Part shown: positions 15,637 to 24,336 of the stretch, piece after piece
How positions within the stretch are numbered: the first letter of the stretch is position 1
How the letters are laid out: each line of letters opens with the position of its first letter
Assembly: GCA_947090765.1 (NCBI GenBank)
Contig: OX352322.1
Coordinates: forward strand, 5,883,001 to 5,947,000
Origin: Pseudomonas sp. MM223
GTDB taxonomy: Bacteria; Pseudomonadota; Gammaproteobacteria; Pseudomonadales; Pseudomonadaceae
Length of the DNA stretch: 64,000 bases
Reading direction: 5' to 3'
Notes under the pieces: model-generated
The model's database searches: none
What the model was told of the DNA's origin: nothing
Seen by the model: the letters and a program-made list of their open reading frames with translations, nothing else
Made by a program: the position numbers and the translations under genes

Positions 15637-17291
15637 GCGCGCAGCTCCGCCTGTGGGGCGCGCATTGGCGCCTCTTCTCGGACCTCGATAGGCAGTTCGG
15701 CCTCGAGCAGCTTGCGGGTATAGGCCTCCTTCGGATTGGCAAAAATCTCCTCCGTCGGGCCTTGCTCGATGATCTTGCCGTGGCGCATCACGGCAACGTA
15801 ATGCGCCAATGACCGGACTGAGTTCAAATCATGGGTAATGAACAGCGCCGACAGCCCCATACGCTTTTGCAAATCCCGCACAAGGTCGATGATCTGCGCT
15901 CGAACCCGAATGTCGAGTGCCGTTGTCGGCTCATCGAAAATCACAAAATCAGGATTGACCGCCAAGGCCCTGGCCACGCCTACGCGCTTCTGCTCGCCGG
16001 CCGTCAGCTCATGGGGGTAAACATCTGCCTTGGCCCTGGATATGCCAACCAGATCGAGCAACTCCAAAACCCGCGCCTGTTTGGCCGCGCGGGTCAGCGG
16101 TGCGCCCAACTTGAGAGGCTCGACAACGAGATCGCGCACCCGCCACCTGGGGTTAAGCGCCACATAAGGCTCCTGGAACACCATCTGCATCCGCCGGCGC
16201 ACGTTTCTGAACTGCTTATCAGAGAGGGTCAGTGTTTCCTGGCCATCGAACCGGATCGAGCCCAAGTCCGATTGCAGTAAACGAACCAGGCATTGGCCGG
16301 TCGTGGTTTTGCCGGATCCGCTTTCCCCAACCAGGGCCAAGGTCTCCCCTTTGCGGATGGTCAGCGACACATGGTCTACCGCGCGAACCGGCTCAGTGGA
16401 GCCCTCCACATGGAACAACTTCACCAGGTTCGTGACCTCTAGCAGCGGTGCAGCCTCGGCGCCGGGTTGTGCCGGCTGGCCATCCATCGGCAACGGACGT
16501 ACACGGGCTGCCTCCAGCAACTCCCGGCTATAGGGATGCTGAGGACCATCGTTAAGAAAAGAGCGGATGGTGGTGAGCTCCACCAAACGCCCGGCTTTCA
16601 TGATGCCGACCCGATCGCAGTAACTGGCCACCATGCCGAGGTCATGGGTAATCAGAACAACCGCCAGCCCAAGCTCACGCCCTTTTTCCACTAGCAGGTC
16701 CAGCACCTGCAGTTGGATCGTTGCATCAAGCCCCAGGGTCGCATCATCGGCGAGCAGAATTTTCGGTTGTGCGATCAACGCCATGGCGATTACCACCCGC
16801 TGCGCCATACCACCGGAAAGCTCATGCGGGTAGGCGTGCGCCCTTTTCTCAGGGTTCACAATTCCGACTTGCTCAAACAGGCGAATTGACTCCTGCCATG
16901 CGTCTTTTTTGTTGATCCCTCGATGGGCCCGAAGAACTCTGGCGATTTGCTCGCCCACCTTCACTACCGGGTCCAGCAACGATTTAGCGTTGGTTCCGAT
17001 CAGCGCAACCTCGCCGCCTCGATAGCCGCGTCTTTGCTGCGGTGTCATCGTGGAAATCGCGTGCCCGTTGACCCGTATCTCGCCGTCAACAATGCATCCG
17101 TCGCCTGGCAGCATGTCGATAATGGCGCGCGCAAGAAGCGACTTTCCTGCACCTGTCTCACCAACAATGCCGAGAATCTCCCCCTTCTTCAGCGAGAAAC
17201 TCACTTCCTGTAAGGCAGGCGGCATTGATCGGTCCGAAAACCCGACGCTGATGTTGCGTACCTCAAGTAAGGGTTCGTTGGTGTTTGTCAT
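15633..17291 (-). CDS. Dipeptide-type ABC transporter, fused double ATP-binding protein (DppD-DppF)
   Basis: A 552-residue protein with two ABC ATPase domains in tandem, as in GsiA/DdpDF fusions. Domain 1 has GETGAGKS and LSGGMAQRV; domain 2 has GESGSGKTT and an altered signature (LTAGEQKRVGVARAL instead of LSGGQ), with FDEPTTALD as Walker B. The start at 17291 follows AAGGAGCTCCTC and overlaps the permease stop by 4 bases; an open frame upstream is a shadow. Together with the two permeases and the periplasmic protein it should import a small peptide-like or cyclic amide substrate. Confidence 0.92.
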   Translation of the reverse strand: MTNTNEPLLEVRNISVGFSDRSMPPALQEVSFSLKKGEILGIVGETGAGKSLLARAIIDMLPGDGCIVDGEIRVNGHAISTMTPQQRRGYRGGEVALIGTNAKSLLDPVVKVGEQIARVLRAHRGINKKDAWQESIRLFEQVGIVNPEKRAHAYPHELSGGMAQRVVIAMALIAQPKILLADDATLGLDATIQLQVLDLLVEKGRELGLAVVLITHDLGMVASYCDRVGIMKAGRLVELTTIRSFLNDGPQHPYSRELLEAARVRPLPMDGQPAQPGAEAAPLLEVTNLVKLFHVEGSTEPVRAVDHVSLTIRKGETLALVGESGSGKTTTGQCLVRLLQSDLGSIRFDGQETLTLSDKQFRNVRRRMQMVFQEPYVALNPRWRVRDLVVEPLKLGAPLTRAAKQARVLELLDLVGISRAKADVYPHELTAGEQKRVGVARALAVNPDFVIFDEPTTALDIRVRAQIIDLVRDLQKRMGLSALFITHDLNSVRSLAHYVAVMRHGKIIEQGPTEEIFANPKEAYTRKLLEAELPIEVREEAPMRAPQAELRA

Positions 17292-18135
17292 GAGGAGCTC
17301 CTTGTCTGCGGGTCGAACAGTTGCTTGGCCGCGTCTCCGAGAAGCGCAAACGTCAGTACTGAAAAAACGATGGCGAGCCCTGGAAACAGCGCGACCCACC
17401 AGATACCCAGGATCATTTGCTGCGCGCCGTTGCTGACCATCAGACCCCATTCCGGAGTAGGCATGCGCACGCCGGCACCGACGAAGGACAGGCCCGCCGT
17501 CAGCAGAATGGCCATGCCGATGCTGATGGATATCTGCACGATGGCAGGCGTCAACGCATTTGGCAGGATGTGCTGGAACATGATTGCGCTGTCCGTGGCA
17601 CCACTGCATCTGGCCGCGGCAATAAACGGACGATCACGCAGCGACAAGACTTCAGCCCGGATCAGCCGGGCGAAGACCGGTGTGAAAAGTACGGCCAGCA
17701 CAATGGCAACGTTCCATATTTCCTGGCCCATGACGGACACCAGCACCATGCCCAGCACAAACACAGGAAATGACTGGATAAAGTCAAAAAAACGCATCGC
17801 CAGGGAAGTTCGCCCCAGCCTTTGTAGTAGCCAATGGCGAGCCCGAGTGGAACGCCAATGACAAAGGCGATGGCCACGGCGGTCACGCTGATCAGAAGGT
17901 TGATTCGGGTCGCGAAAATGACACGGGAAAAAATGTCCATGCCGGACACATCGGTGCCGAAAAAATGAATCAACGATGGCTCTTGCAGTGCATTTATCGG
18001 ATCAGCGGTTTCCGGCGAGTAAGGGGCAATCCATGGCGCAAAGATGATCGCCACAAACTGAATAGCCAGCAGCACCAGGCCGATGATCAAGGTTGCCTTG
18101 CCGGCAACGCTACGCTGTGCAGATAGCGGTCTCAT
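17288..18135 (-). pseudogene. ABC transporter permease (DppC-like), frameshifted
   Basis: The N-terminal part (18135 to about 17815) has the first membrane segment, the FGTDVSGMDIFSR motif of DppC proteins, and the second and third membrane segments. The C-terminal part continues in another frame with MRFFDFIQSFPVFVLGM, the cytoplasmic EAA-like loop (EVLSLRDRPFIAAARCSGATDSAIMFQHILPNA) and the last helices. The break is at the four-C run 17813-17816 (G-run on this strand); one added base would restore GYYKGWGRTSLAMRFFDF. Either a real mutation that should block import or a sequence error. Overlaps DppB-like and ATPase genes by 4 bases. Confidence 0.87.
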
Positions 18136-19172
18136 ACTTCAATCCTCGGATCAGCAATGCCGTACAGAACATCTACGACGGTGTAAACGATGAGAATGAA
18201 AGCGGCAGCGACCAGCACAAATCCCTGTAACGCGGGGTAATCGCTGTTCATGACAGCGGATACCGCGTACTGCCCGAGGCCGCCCCAGGCGAAAATCGTT
18301 TCAACCAGAACCGCCGCGCCCAGCAGAAAACCGAAGAGAAAACCGACCATGGTGATGATCGGTGGCAGGCTGTTGCGCATCGCGATCCGAACCAACTGCC
18401 ATTCAGAAAGACCGCTCGCCCGTGCATGACGAATGAACTCGCTGCGGTAGTTATCGGCGAAAACAATCTGGGTCATCTTCATCAACGCGCCGGCGTTGAC
18501 GATGGTCAGCGTAAGCACCGGCAACCACAGGCGGCCGACAGCCGAGGCGAATGCGGCGGTATCACCGGCAAGCAACGTGTCTATGGTCAGAAACCCGGTA
18601 ACGGCTGGCGGCGCAGTGAGTATCGGGTCCAGCCTGCCGAACGGTGCGGGAGCAATGCCGGCGACATTGAACAGAAAGTAGATGAGCAGCAGACCCACCC
18701 AGAAGTCAGGCACCGCGCCCGCCGCCAGGCCGTAGACCTTGCTGAACCGATTGATCATTCCGTTGGGCTTGGTCACTGCAACAACCGCAAGCACCACGCT
18801 CACCATGATCGTCAGAATCATTGCGTAGGTAATCAGCTCGAGCGTTGCCGGCACCCGGTCGAGCAAATCAACGGCCACAGGGTTGGAGGTGAACATCGAC
18901 GTTCCCAGGTCACCGTGAACGACCGTTGAAAGGTAGCTCGTGAACTGCGACCAGATGCTGCCGTTGAGGCCCAGCCGCTCGCGCAGGCTCAGAATCTGCT
19001 CGGGCGTGGCCATATTGCCTAGCATCAGCAGGGCCGGGTCACCAGGCAGTAAACGAATCAGCAGAAACGTGGCAAGCAGCACGCCAAACATCTGCGGAAC
19101 AAGAATAGTCAGCCTGGCCAGTACGATACGTAGTGGGCGAGGCAGCGACCGCAATGAATTGCTAAGTCTCAT
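18132..19172 (-). CDS. ABC transporter permease (DppB-like)
   Basis: A 346-residue inner-membrane permease of the dipeptide/oligopeptide type. It has an N-terminal membrane segment (LVPQMFGVLLATFLLIRLLPGDP), the periplasmic loop, and at least five further hydrophobic helices. The cytoplasmic loop HARASGLSEWQLVRIAMRNSLPPI contacts the ATPase. It is full length for the family. It lies 67 bases after the substrate-binding protein gene, separated by a stem-loop, and overlaps the DppC-like gene by 4 bases. Confidence 0.92.
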   Translation of the reverse strand: MRLSNSLRSLPRPLRIVLARLTILVPQMFGVLLATFLLIRLLPGDPALLMLGNMATPEQILSLRERLGLNGSIWSQFTSYLSTVVHGDLGTSMFTSNPVAVDLLDRVPATLELITYAMILTIMVSVVLAVVAVTKPNGMINRFSKVYGLAAGAVPDFWVGLLLIYFLFNVAGIAPAPFGRLDPILTAPPAVTGFLTIDTLLAGDTAAFASAVGRLWLPVLTLTIVNAGALMKMTQIVFADNYRSEFIRHARASGLSEWQLVRIAMRNSLPPIITMVGFLFGFLLGAAVLVETIFAWGGLGQYAVSAVMNSDYPALQGFVLVAAAFILIVYTVVDVLYGIADPRIEV

Positions 19173-19204
19173 ACTGGTTTCCTTGCAAGTAGTCTTGCGC
19201 AGCT

Positions 19205-19228
19205 AGCGGGGCAAAGCACCACCCCGCT
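19205..19228 (-). terminator. Intercistronic stem-loop after the substrate-binding protein gene
   Basis: AGCGGGG (19205-19211) pairs with CCCCGCT (19222-19228), just past the binding-protein stop. Such stems commonly protect or partly terminate the mRNA so the binding protein is made in excess over the permeases. Confidence 0.6.
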
Positions 19229-19239
19229 GCTGGCTCTAC

Positions 19240-20850
19240 TTATTTCTTGTAGAGGTCGTACCAACTGTTGCTGTTGGGCGTGTACCAACTGAAACCAGCG
19301 ACATTGGCGCGGGTGGCCAGTTGGTAGCCTGGATTCATCAAAAACACCCAAGGCGCCTCGTCCACAACAATTTGCTGGACGCGCTTCATGCCAGCATCCC
19401 TCGCCGCCTCGTCCGTGCTCGACAACGCGTCGTTGATCAGCTTGTCGACTTCGGCATTGTTGAATTTCGGGTAGTTGATAAGTGAGGCGCTGTTAAGCCA
19501 GAGATTCGCCACATAAGCCGCATCGGGGACAATGGCCATGTCGCGGAAGAAATACATGGGGATCGTGCCCTTGGAGTACTTCTCCACCAGCGTCGAGGCG
19601 GGCAACTTCACCAGTTCCACGTCAACGTTGGCGCGGGCGAACGCGGTCTTGAGGATGACGGCAATCTCTTCCTCGATCTGATCACCGGTACGGTAGCCAA
19701 GCTGGGTTTTGAAGCCCGATTCCTGGCCCGCCTCTTTCAACAGTGCCTTGGCCTTCTCCACATCCTGGGTGTACGTGAAATATTCATCGGTATAGGACGG
19801 ATAGATTTCAGAGATCGGGCTCTTGGTTGCCCGTGCCTTGCCGTAATACACCGCCTTCAGAATATCTTCGCGCGGCACCAGATAATTCAACGCCTGGCGA
19901 ACCTTGGGGTTATCGAACGGAGGTGTGGTGTTGTTCATTTCAACGCGGTGAATGTAGTTGCCAAACACCTGCCAAATCTTCAGCTGAGGATTCTTCTCCA
20001 GCATCGCCAGCTCACGTGGCGAAAGCCATTCGGCTACATCCACGGCCCCAGCTTGCAGTGCTGCCAGGCGGTTGGCCGATGTCGGCATTTCGCGGAATAT
20101 GATTTTCGAAAGACGCGGCACGCCCCGGTAATAATTCGGGTTGGCTTCGTACACCACCTCCTGGCCTGACTGGAATTTCGTCACCTGATAGGGCGCGAAC
20201 GAGGCCGAGTGAGTGGCCAGCCAACTGGATGCGTAAGGGTCGTCACTGGTGACGTTCTTGCGGGCAGCAGTGGCGTCCAGAATGCCGAGGTCATTGTTGA
20301 CCCAGATTCGCTCGATCAGCGGAGAGGTCTTGGGCAAGGTGACCGTGACGGTCATTTCATCCTGCTTCTTGAACGCTTCTTCAAAGGATTTGATGCCGAG
20401 GATCTGGCTCATGTACCAGCGGAAATTCGCGTTCTTGTTCCAGCCCCTTTCGAACGACCACATCACATCGTCGGCGGACAGGGTGTTGCCCGCTGCGCTC
20501 TTGACGCCACTGCGCAAATGAAAGGTGATCGAGGTTTTGTCGTCTGCCACCGTCCAGCTTTCAGCCAGCGCCCCCACCAGCTTGTCGAAGTTTTCCACCT
20601 GCACACCGTCGACGACCTTGGTGTCGTAGGCCAGCAGGCGCTCGTAGATGTTGCGCTTGGCTTCGTGGGTGGCTTCGGTCGGCGGATATTCCTGATCGAG
20701 CGACTCAGGCGTGCGAGGGCCTGCAACCACCAGGATGGCGCTCGCATTCTGGGCAAATGCATTCGGAGCAACAGCCCCACCAAGTAGCGAAACGACTGCC
20801 AGCGCCTGCGCAGCGGGCCTCAGAAGGAACCGCATTATTTTCGTATTCAT
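19240..20850 (-). CDS. ABC transporter periplasmic substrate-binding protein (SBP family 5)
   Basis: A 536-residue periplasmic solute-binding protein of the DppA/OppA family. It begins MNTKIMRFLLRPAAQALAVV with a signal peptide ending near NAFAQ. Family landmarks are the SWTVADDKTSITFHLRSGVK segment, LSADDVMWSFER, and the C-terminal half with LNYLVPREDILKAV and an NAEVDKLINDA stretch. I placed the start at 20850 because the signal peptide begins there; the longer open frame is non-signal sequence and no clear ribosome binding site supports either start. First gene of the import/catabolic operon; the ligand is probably the cyclic amide handled downstream. Confidence 0.9.
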   Translation of the reverse strand: MNTKIMRFLLRPAAQALAVVSLLGGAVAPNAFAQNASAILVVAGPRTPESLDQEYPPTEATHEAKRNIYERLLAYDTKVVDGVQVENFDKLVGALAESWTVADDKTSITFHLRSGVKSAAGNTLSADDVMWSFERGWNKNANFRWYMSQILGIKSFEEAFKKQDEMTVTVTLPKTSPLIERIWVNNDLGILDATAARKNVTSDDPYASSWLATHSASFAPYQVTKFQSGQEVVYEANPNYYRGVPRLSKIIFREMPTSANRLAALQAGAVDVAEWLSPRELAMLEKNPQLKIWQVFGNYIHRVEMNNTTPPFDNPKVRQALNYLVPREDILKAVYYGKARATKSPISEIYPSYTDEYFTYTQDVEKAKALLKEAGQESGFKTQLGYRTGDQIEEEIAVILKTAFARANVDVELVKLPASTLVEKYSKGTIPMYFFRDMAIVPDAAYVANLWLNSASLINYPKFNNAEVDKLINDALSSTDEAARDAGMKRVQQIVVDEAPWVFLMNPGYQLATRANVAGFSWYTPNSNSWYDLYKK

Positions 20851-21294
20851 AGGATGGGATTTTTTGTTGGAGGTGATTGAGTAAGCCCTTCTCAAATACG
20901 AAGACGTGATGCCAATAAACTTATGGCTCACCTCCCCCGCTCTAGAATGGCTGTCTATGGCTTGGGCAGTGAGAGAATCGATAGCTGACATGCGGCCCCA
21001 AGATTGTTGCTAAACAATTTGAAATTGTGACAATCACATAGCAATCCATGTGCCATCGGTGTGACAAAACCTCGTTCCCGGTTTGAACGTCAATGACAAT
21101 AGTCTTACAGGCCCCGAAATCAGGAACTTCACGATGTGCAATGGGGTAAGCCAACAGCCAGTCAAGCACCAACCAACCCTGGCCGAGCTCTTGCTCACTC
21201 TCGGTGCGCCCCCATGATTCGTGGTCATTCGAGGTGCACATTTGAACAATCCCAGGTAATTCTGTGACAATCGTCAATTCTTTGGTAACAAACC
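20851..21294. promoter_or_regulatory. Divergent control region between ABC operon and GntR regulator
   Basis: This 444-bp region holds promoters for both directions and several candidate operators. TGTGACAA occurs at 21026-21033, 21060-21067 and 21263-21270. The first lies inside a perfect palindrome ATTGTGACAAT (21024-21034), and a second palindrome ATTGTTgctaAACAAT lies at 21003-21018. GntR/FCD regulators typically bind short palindromes of the TTGT...ACAA kind. Confidence 0.55.
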
Positions 21295-22041
21295 ATGCAG
21301 ACGGCACCCATGCTCATCGACGACTCACCCACAGCACGTCCTCGCAAAGCCCGCACTACTGGCCAGATTCTTGGAACAGCCGAGAAACGCGACACCATTT
21401 ATGAACGCATCCTGAATGCGGTGATGGAACACCGGCTCATCCCTGGTACCAAGCTTGTGGAGGAGAAGCTTGCCAGCGTATTTGAGGTCAACCGCACCCG
21501 CATTCGCGAAGTGCTCGCCCGGCTCGCACATGAAGGTGTTGTCACCACGATTCCCAACCGTGGCGCGTTCGTAGCCAGTCCGTCTGTAGAGGAAGCTCGG
21601 CATATATTTAACGCACGCAGGATTCTGGAGCCGGCGCTAATTCGGACACTCGTAGCGCACGCGGGTGAAAACCAGATCACTCAACTCTATGACCATGTGG
21701 CCCTAGAGCGCGCTGCTCGGGAAAACAATGACAAGCGCGCGGTTATTCGCTTGTCTGGAGAGTTCCACCTACGGATCGCAGAAATGGTCGGCAGTCCCCC
21801 ACTTTTGAAACTTATGCGAGAGCTGTCTTCGCTGACCTGTCTGATCATCCTGTTGTACGACGCGCCCAATGTGCCGGCATGCCCAAACCATGAGCATCTT
21901 GAGATCGTGAACGCTATCAAGTCAGGCGAAACTGAGGAGGCGGTCAGGCTCGTGATAGAGCACCTGAATCACATCGAGAACACGCTGGATCTTTCGATAG
22001 GGGAAGAACAGGAAGTGGATCTGGACGAAATCTTCGGTTGA
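21295..22041 (+). CDS. GntR family transcriptional regulator (FadR/FCD type)
   Basis: A 248-residue regulator. The N-terminal winged helix-turn-helix spans about residues 35-95 (IYERILNAVMEHRLIPGTKL, VNRTRIREVLARLAHEGVV, PNRGAFV). The C-terminal all-helical FCD domain carries the likely metal-binding residues (D/H positions in YDHVALERA, FHLRIAEM and HEHLEIVNAI). It is divergent from the ABC/hydantoinase operon and is the obvious candidate regulator, probably repressing until a catabolic intermediate binds. ATG at 21295 or 21310 are both possible; neither has a strong ribosome binding site. Its 3' end coincides with a recombination junction. Confidence 0.9.
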   Translation: MQTAPMLIDDSPTARPRKARTTGQILGTAEKRDTIYERILNAVMEHRLIPGTKLVEEKLASVFEVNRTRIREVLARLAHEGVVTTIPNRGAFVASPSVEEARHIFNARRILEPALIRTLVAHAGENQITQLYDHVALERAARENNDKRAVIRLSGEFHLRIAEMVGSPPLLKLMRELSSLTCLIILLYDAPNVPACPNHEHLEIVNAIKSGETEEAVRLVIEHLNHIENTLDLSIGEEQEVDLDEIFG

Positions 22042-22979
22042 ACGGTACGAAATTGGGAAGATATTCCGAACCCCTCCTTGCAGAGCATTAAGGTCCATCC
22101 CACAACGGTGTTTGCCGCTCCTTCGACACCCGGTTCTAGCTGGTAACGGCATTCAGGGTCGAAGCAGAACCAGTCGATGAAATCTTCGTAGTCGATCCGC
22201 TCTTGGGTGGCCCCGATCAAAAGGGCTAAAGACTCAAGATTTTGACGACATTTCACCACGTCAGAATTGCTGGATCCGGGAAAGATAATCGGTGACAGGT
22301 GCCGTTTCAGCGATTGTCCGAGTCGTGATTCGCTCAGGCGGAAATCGTCTTCCGAGCAAGCACGGAGCTTGTTCAGAATAATGCGGTTGTAGACCTTCCA
22401 CTGCTGACCGGAGCGATCAGCGGGCACATCTTCCGCAAAGGCCTCATAGGCCAGAACACTGAGGTAGGAAAACAGCTCCAGCAGCGATAAATGCTCAAGC
22501 TGTTTTTCGGCACTGGCAATCAGTTCATCAAAGGGCTTGAGCTGATCAAGCAATCGATCACAGACACCGAAGAATACTTGCCAGTCATCTCCTGTGAGCG
22601 CCGCACGCAGGGCAAGCCAGAGGGGCGACTGGGCACGCTCAAACAGCTTCGAGTAGCGAATCACCCATCTGAGGGTTTCCGGGTTATGGCTGGCAAAGTG
22701 CAATAGCAGCTCGATGCTGACTGCATTATCGAAATGCAGCACCCGGCTGAGTGCCAGGCTAGCGAGCTCGGATTGAGCAACCGCATCCGCATCAAGCCAA
22801 AACGAGGCCGTTACCAGGCCTTGTGCACGCTCAAGTGCTGACTGGTTCTTACCAGCCGGGCGCTGGTCGAGGAAATGATGCAGGCTCTCATCAAGAGCAC
22901 GGCCCTTACTGAGCTCTGACTGATTCCGTTCGTATACCGACTGGTAATGCCGTCGGCAGCGCTCTCCATTTTCCGTCAT
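21969..22979 (-). CDS. Hypothetical protein, 3'-truncated at an insertion junction
   Basis: I do not recognise this 336-residue protein. It is soluble and mostly helical with many Leu/Ala-rich helices and no membrane segment. It has several Cys and Trp residues near FIDWFCFDPECRY. Its last ~25 codons (21969-22041) are simply the antisense of the GntR gene, so the natural C-terminus was lost where the catabolic region joined, near 22042. An IS3 element inserted 47 bases upstream of its start. It is therefore probably a broken gene of the older island. Confidence 0.6.
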   Translation of the reverse strand: MTENGERCRRHYQSVYERNQSELSKGRALDESLHHFLDQRPAGKNQSALERAQGLVTASFWLDADAVAQSELASLALSRVLHFDNAVSIELLLHFASHNPETLRWVIRYSKLFERAQSPLWLALRAALTGDDWQVFFGVCDRLLDQLKPFDELIASAEKQLEHLSLLELFSYLSVLAYEAFAEDVPADRSGQQWKVYNRIILNKLRACSEDDFRLSESRLGQSLKRHLSPIIFPGSSNSDVVKCRQNLESLALLIGATQERIDYEDFIDWFCFDPECRYQLEPGVEGAANTVVGWTLMLCKEGFGISSQFRTVQPKISSRSTSCSSPIERSSVFSM

Positions 22980-23089
22980 CCCGCAGCGCTCTCGTCAGCA
23001 TTCTATTCCTGGCCGGAGCCTAAACCTGAATCGCCCCTGGTTTCGTAGACACCTCCAAGCCTCATAATGAGGCCCAAATAGGAGGTGCC

Positions 23090-23368
23090 ATGAGTCGTCA
23101 GCGTTACCCCGAAGAGTTCAAGATCGAAGCGGTCAAGCAAGTGACCGAGAAAGGCAAACCCGTCGCCGATGTCGCCCAGCGCCTGGGCATGTCCGTACAT
23201 AGCCTTTACGCCTGGATCAAGGTCTACACCAAGCCCCAAGAGCAGCGTCAGCAAGACGACGATCAGCAGGCCGAATTGCGCAAGCTACGCGCTGAACTCA
23301 AGCGCGTGACTGAAGAGCGAGACATCTTAAAAAAGGCCGCCGCGTACTTTGCCAAGGAGTGCGGCTGA
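23090..23368 (+). CDS. IS3-family transposase OrfA
   Basis: A 92-residue protein with a helix-turn-helix (YPEEFKIEAVKQVTEKGKPVADVAQRLGMSVHSLYAWIK) followed by a leucine-zipper-like coiled coil rich in Gln/Arg/Glu (ELRKLRAELKRVTEERDILKKAAAYFA), the standard IS3 OrfA layout. The ribosome binding site AGGAGGTGCC is strong. OrfA alone binds the inverted repeats; ribosomal slippage at 23329-23335 makes the OrfAB transposase. Confidence 0.93.
   Translation: MSRQRYPEEFKIEAVKQVTEKGKPVADVAQRLGMSVHSLYAWIKVYTKPQEQRQQDDDQQAELRKLRAELKRVTEERDILKKAAAYFAKECG
23329..23335 (+). other. A6G programmed -1 frameshift site
   Basis: AAAAAAG lies in the orfA frame as A-AAA-AAG, the canonical IS3 slippery heptamer. 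Slipping back one base continues into the orfB frame to 24240. Confidence 0.85.
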
Positions 23369-24240
23369 AGTACGCCTTCATCAAGAAGCACTCGACTGAT
23401 TACCCGGTGCGGCGCCTTTGCCAAACCCTCAAGGTGCACCCCAGCGGCTACTACGCCTGGCTGGCCGAGCCTCAATCTGCCCGAGCAAAAGAAGATCAAC
23501 GTCTGCTTGGCTTGATCAAGCACGCTTGGCTAGAAAGCGGAGGTGTATACGGCTACCGCAAAATTCACGATGACCTACGTGAGCTGGGAGAGGAATGCGG
23601 ACGAAATCGAGTCGGGCGCTTGATGCAGGCGGAGGGGCTGCGTTCGCAAACGGGCGATCGGCGGCGTCCAGGGTTTTACGGTGGAAAACCAACAGTGGCC
23701 TCGCCCAACCACCTCGCGCGGCAGTTCAAGGTCAGTGAGCCGAACAAGGTCTGGGTGACAGATATCACTTACATCCGCACCTATGAAGGATGGCTCTATC
23801 TAGCGGTAGTGCTGGATCTGTTCTCACGCCAAGTAATTGGTTGGTCAATGAAGCCAAGGATGTGCAGCGACCTGGCTATCGACGCAATGTTGATGGCTGT
23901 GTGGCGACGCAAGCCACAGCAGCAAGTGATGATTCACTCAGATCAAGGTAGTCAGTTCAGTAGCTCAGATTGGCAAAGCTTCTTGAAGGCTAACAATGTA
24001 ATCAGCAGCATGAGTCGGCGGGGAAACTGCCACGACAATGCCGTAGCCGAGAGCTTTTTCCAACTTTTGAAGCGGGAGCGCATCCGACGAAAGATCTACA
24101 CAACCCGTGAAGAAGCCCGAAGTGATATTTTCGATTACATCGAAATGTTCTATAACCCTAAACGCCGACACAGCAGTGCTATGCAGCTGTCTCCAATAGA
24201 GTATGAGAAACGCTATTTCCTGAGCTTGGAGAGTGTCTAG
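23359..24240 (+). CDS. IS3-family transposase OrfB (DDE integrase)
   Basis: A 293-residue catalytic part with the DDE motif: D in WVTDITYIRTYEGWLYL, D in MIHSDQGSQFSS and E in DNAVAESFFQLLK, followed by the C-terminal FYNPKRRHSSAMQLSPIEYE. The N-terminal part is an IS3-type helix-turn-helix region (YYAWLAEPQSARAKEDQRL). It overlaps orfA by 10 bases in the -1 frame and is mainly translated as OrfAB. No internal damage is visible. Confidence 0.94.
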   Translation: MRLKYAFIKKHSTDYPVRRLCQTLKVHPSGYYAWLAEPQSARAKEDQRLLGLIKHAWLESGGVYGYRKIHDDLRELGEECGRNRVGRLMQAEGLRSQTGDRRRPGFYGGKPTVASPNHLARQFKVSEPNKVWVTDITYIRTYEGWLYLAVVLDLFSRQVIGWSMKPRMCSDLAIDAMLMAVWRRKPQQQVMIHSDQGSQFSSSDWQSFLKANNVISSMSRRGNCHDNAVAESFFQLLKRERIRRKIYTTREEARSDIFDYIEMFYNPKRRHSSAMQLSPIEYEKRYFLSLESV

Positions 24241-24336
24241 GAAACCAGGGGCGATTCAGAGAGATACAAGCCTGGACTGCATTGGAGGCTCACAATCGAG
24301 CCCCCAACACACGCCGCCTTAGGAAGACGTGAGGTC

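Larger units (their letters stand above)
23026..24259 (+). mobile_element. IS3-family insertion sequence, complete
   Basis: Inverted repeats at 23026-23052 and 24233-24259 match over 27 bases with one mismatch and begin TGAATCGCCCCTGG (one base inside). The element is about 1.23 kb and contains orfA, orfB and an A6G slippery site. I see no matching target duplication in the flanks, so the flanking DNA may have rearranged since insertion. Confidence 0.92.

Noticed and set aside
23317..23370. Apparent frameshift between IS3 orfA and orfB
   Set aside because: Not damage: the A6G slippery heptamer in the correct register shows programmed -1 frameshifting.
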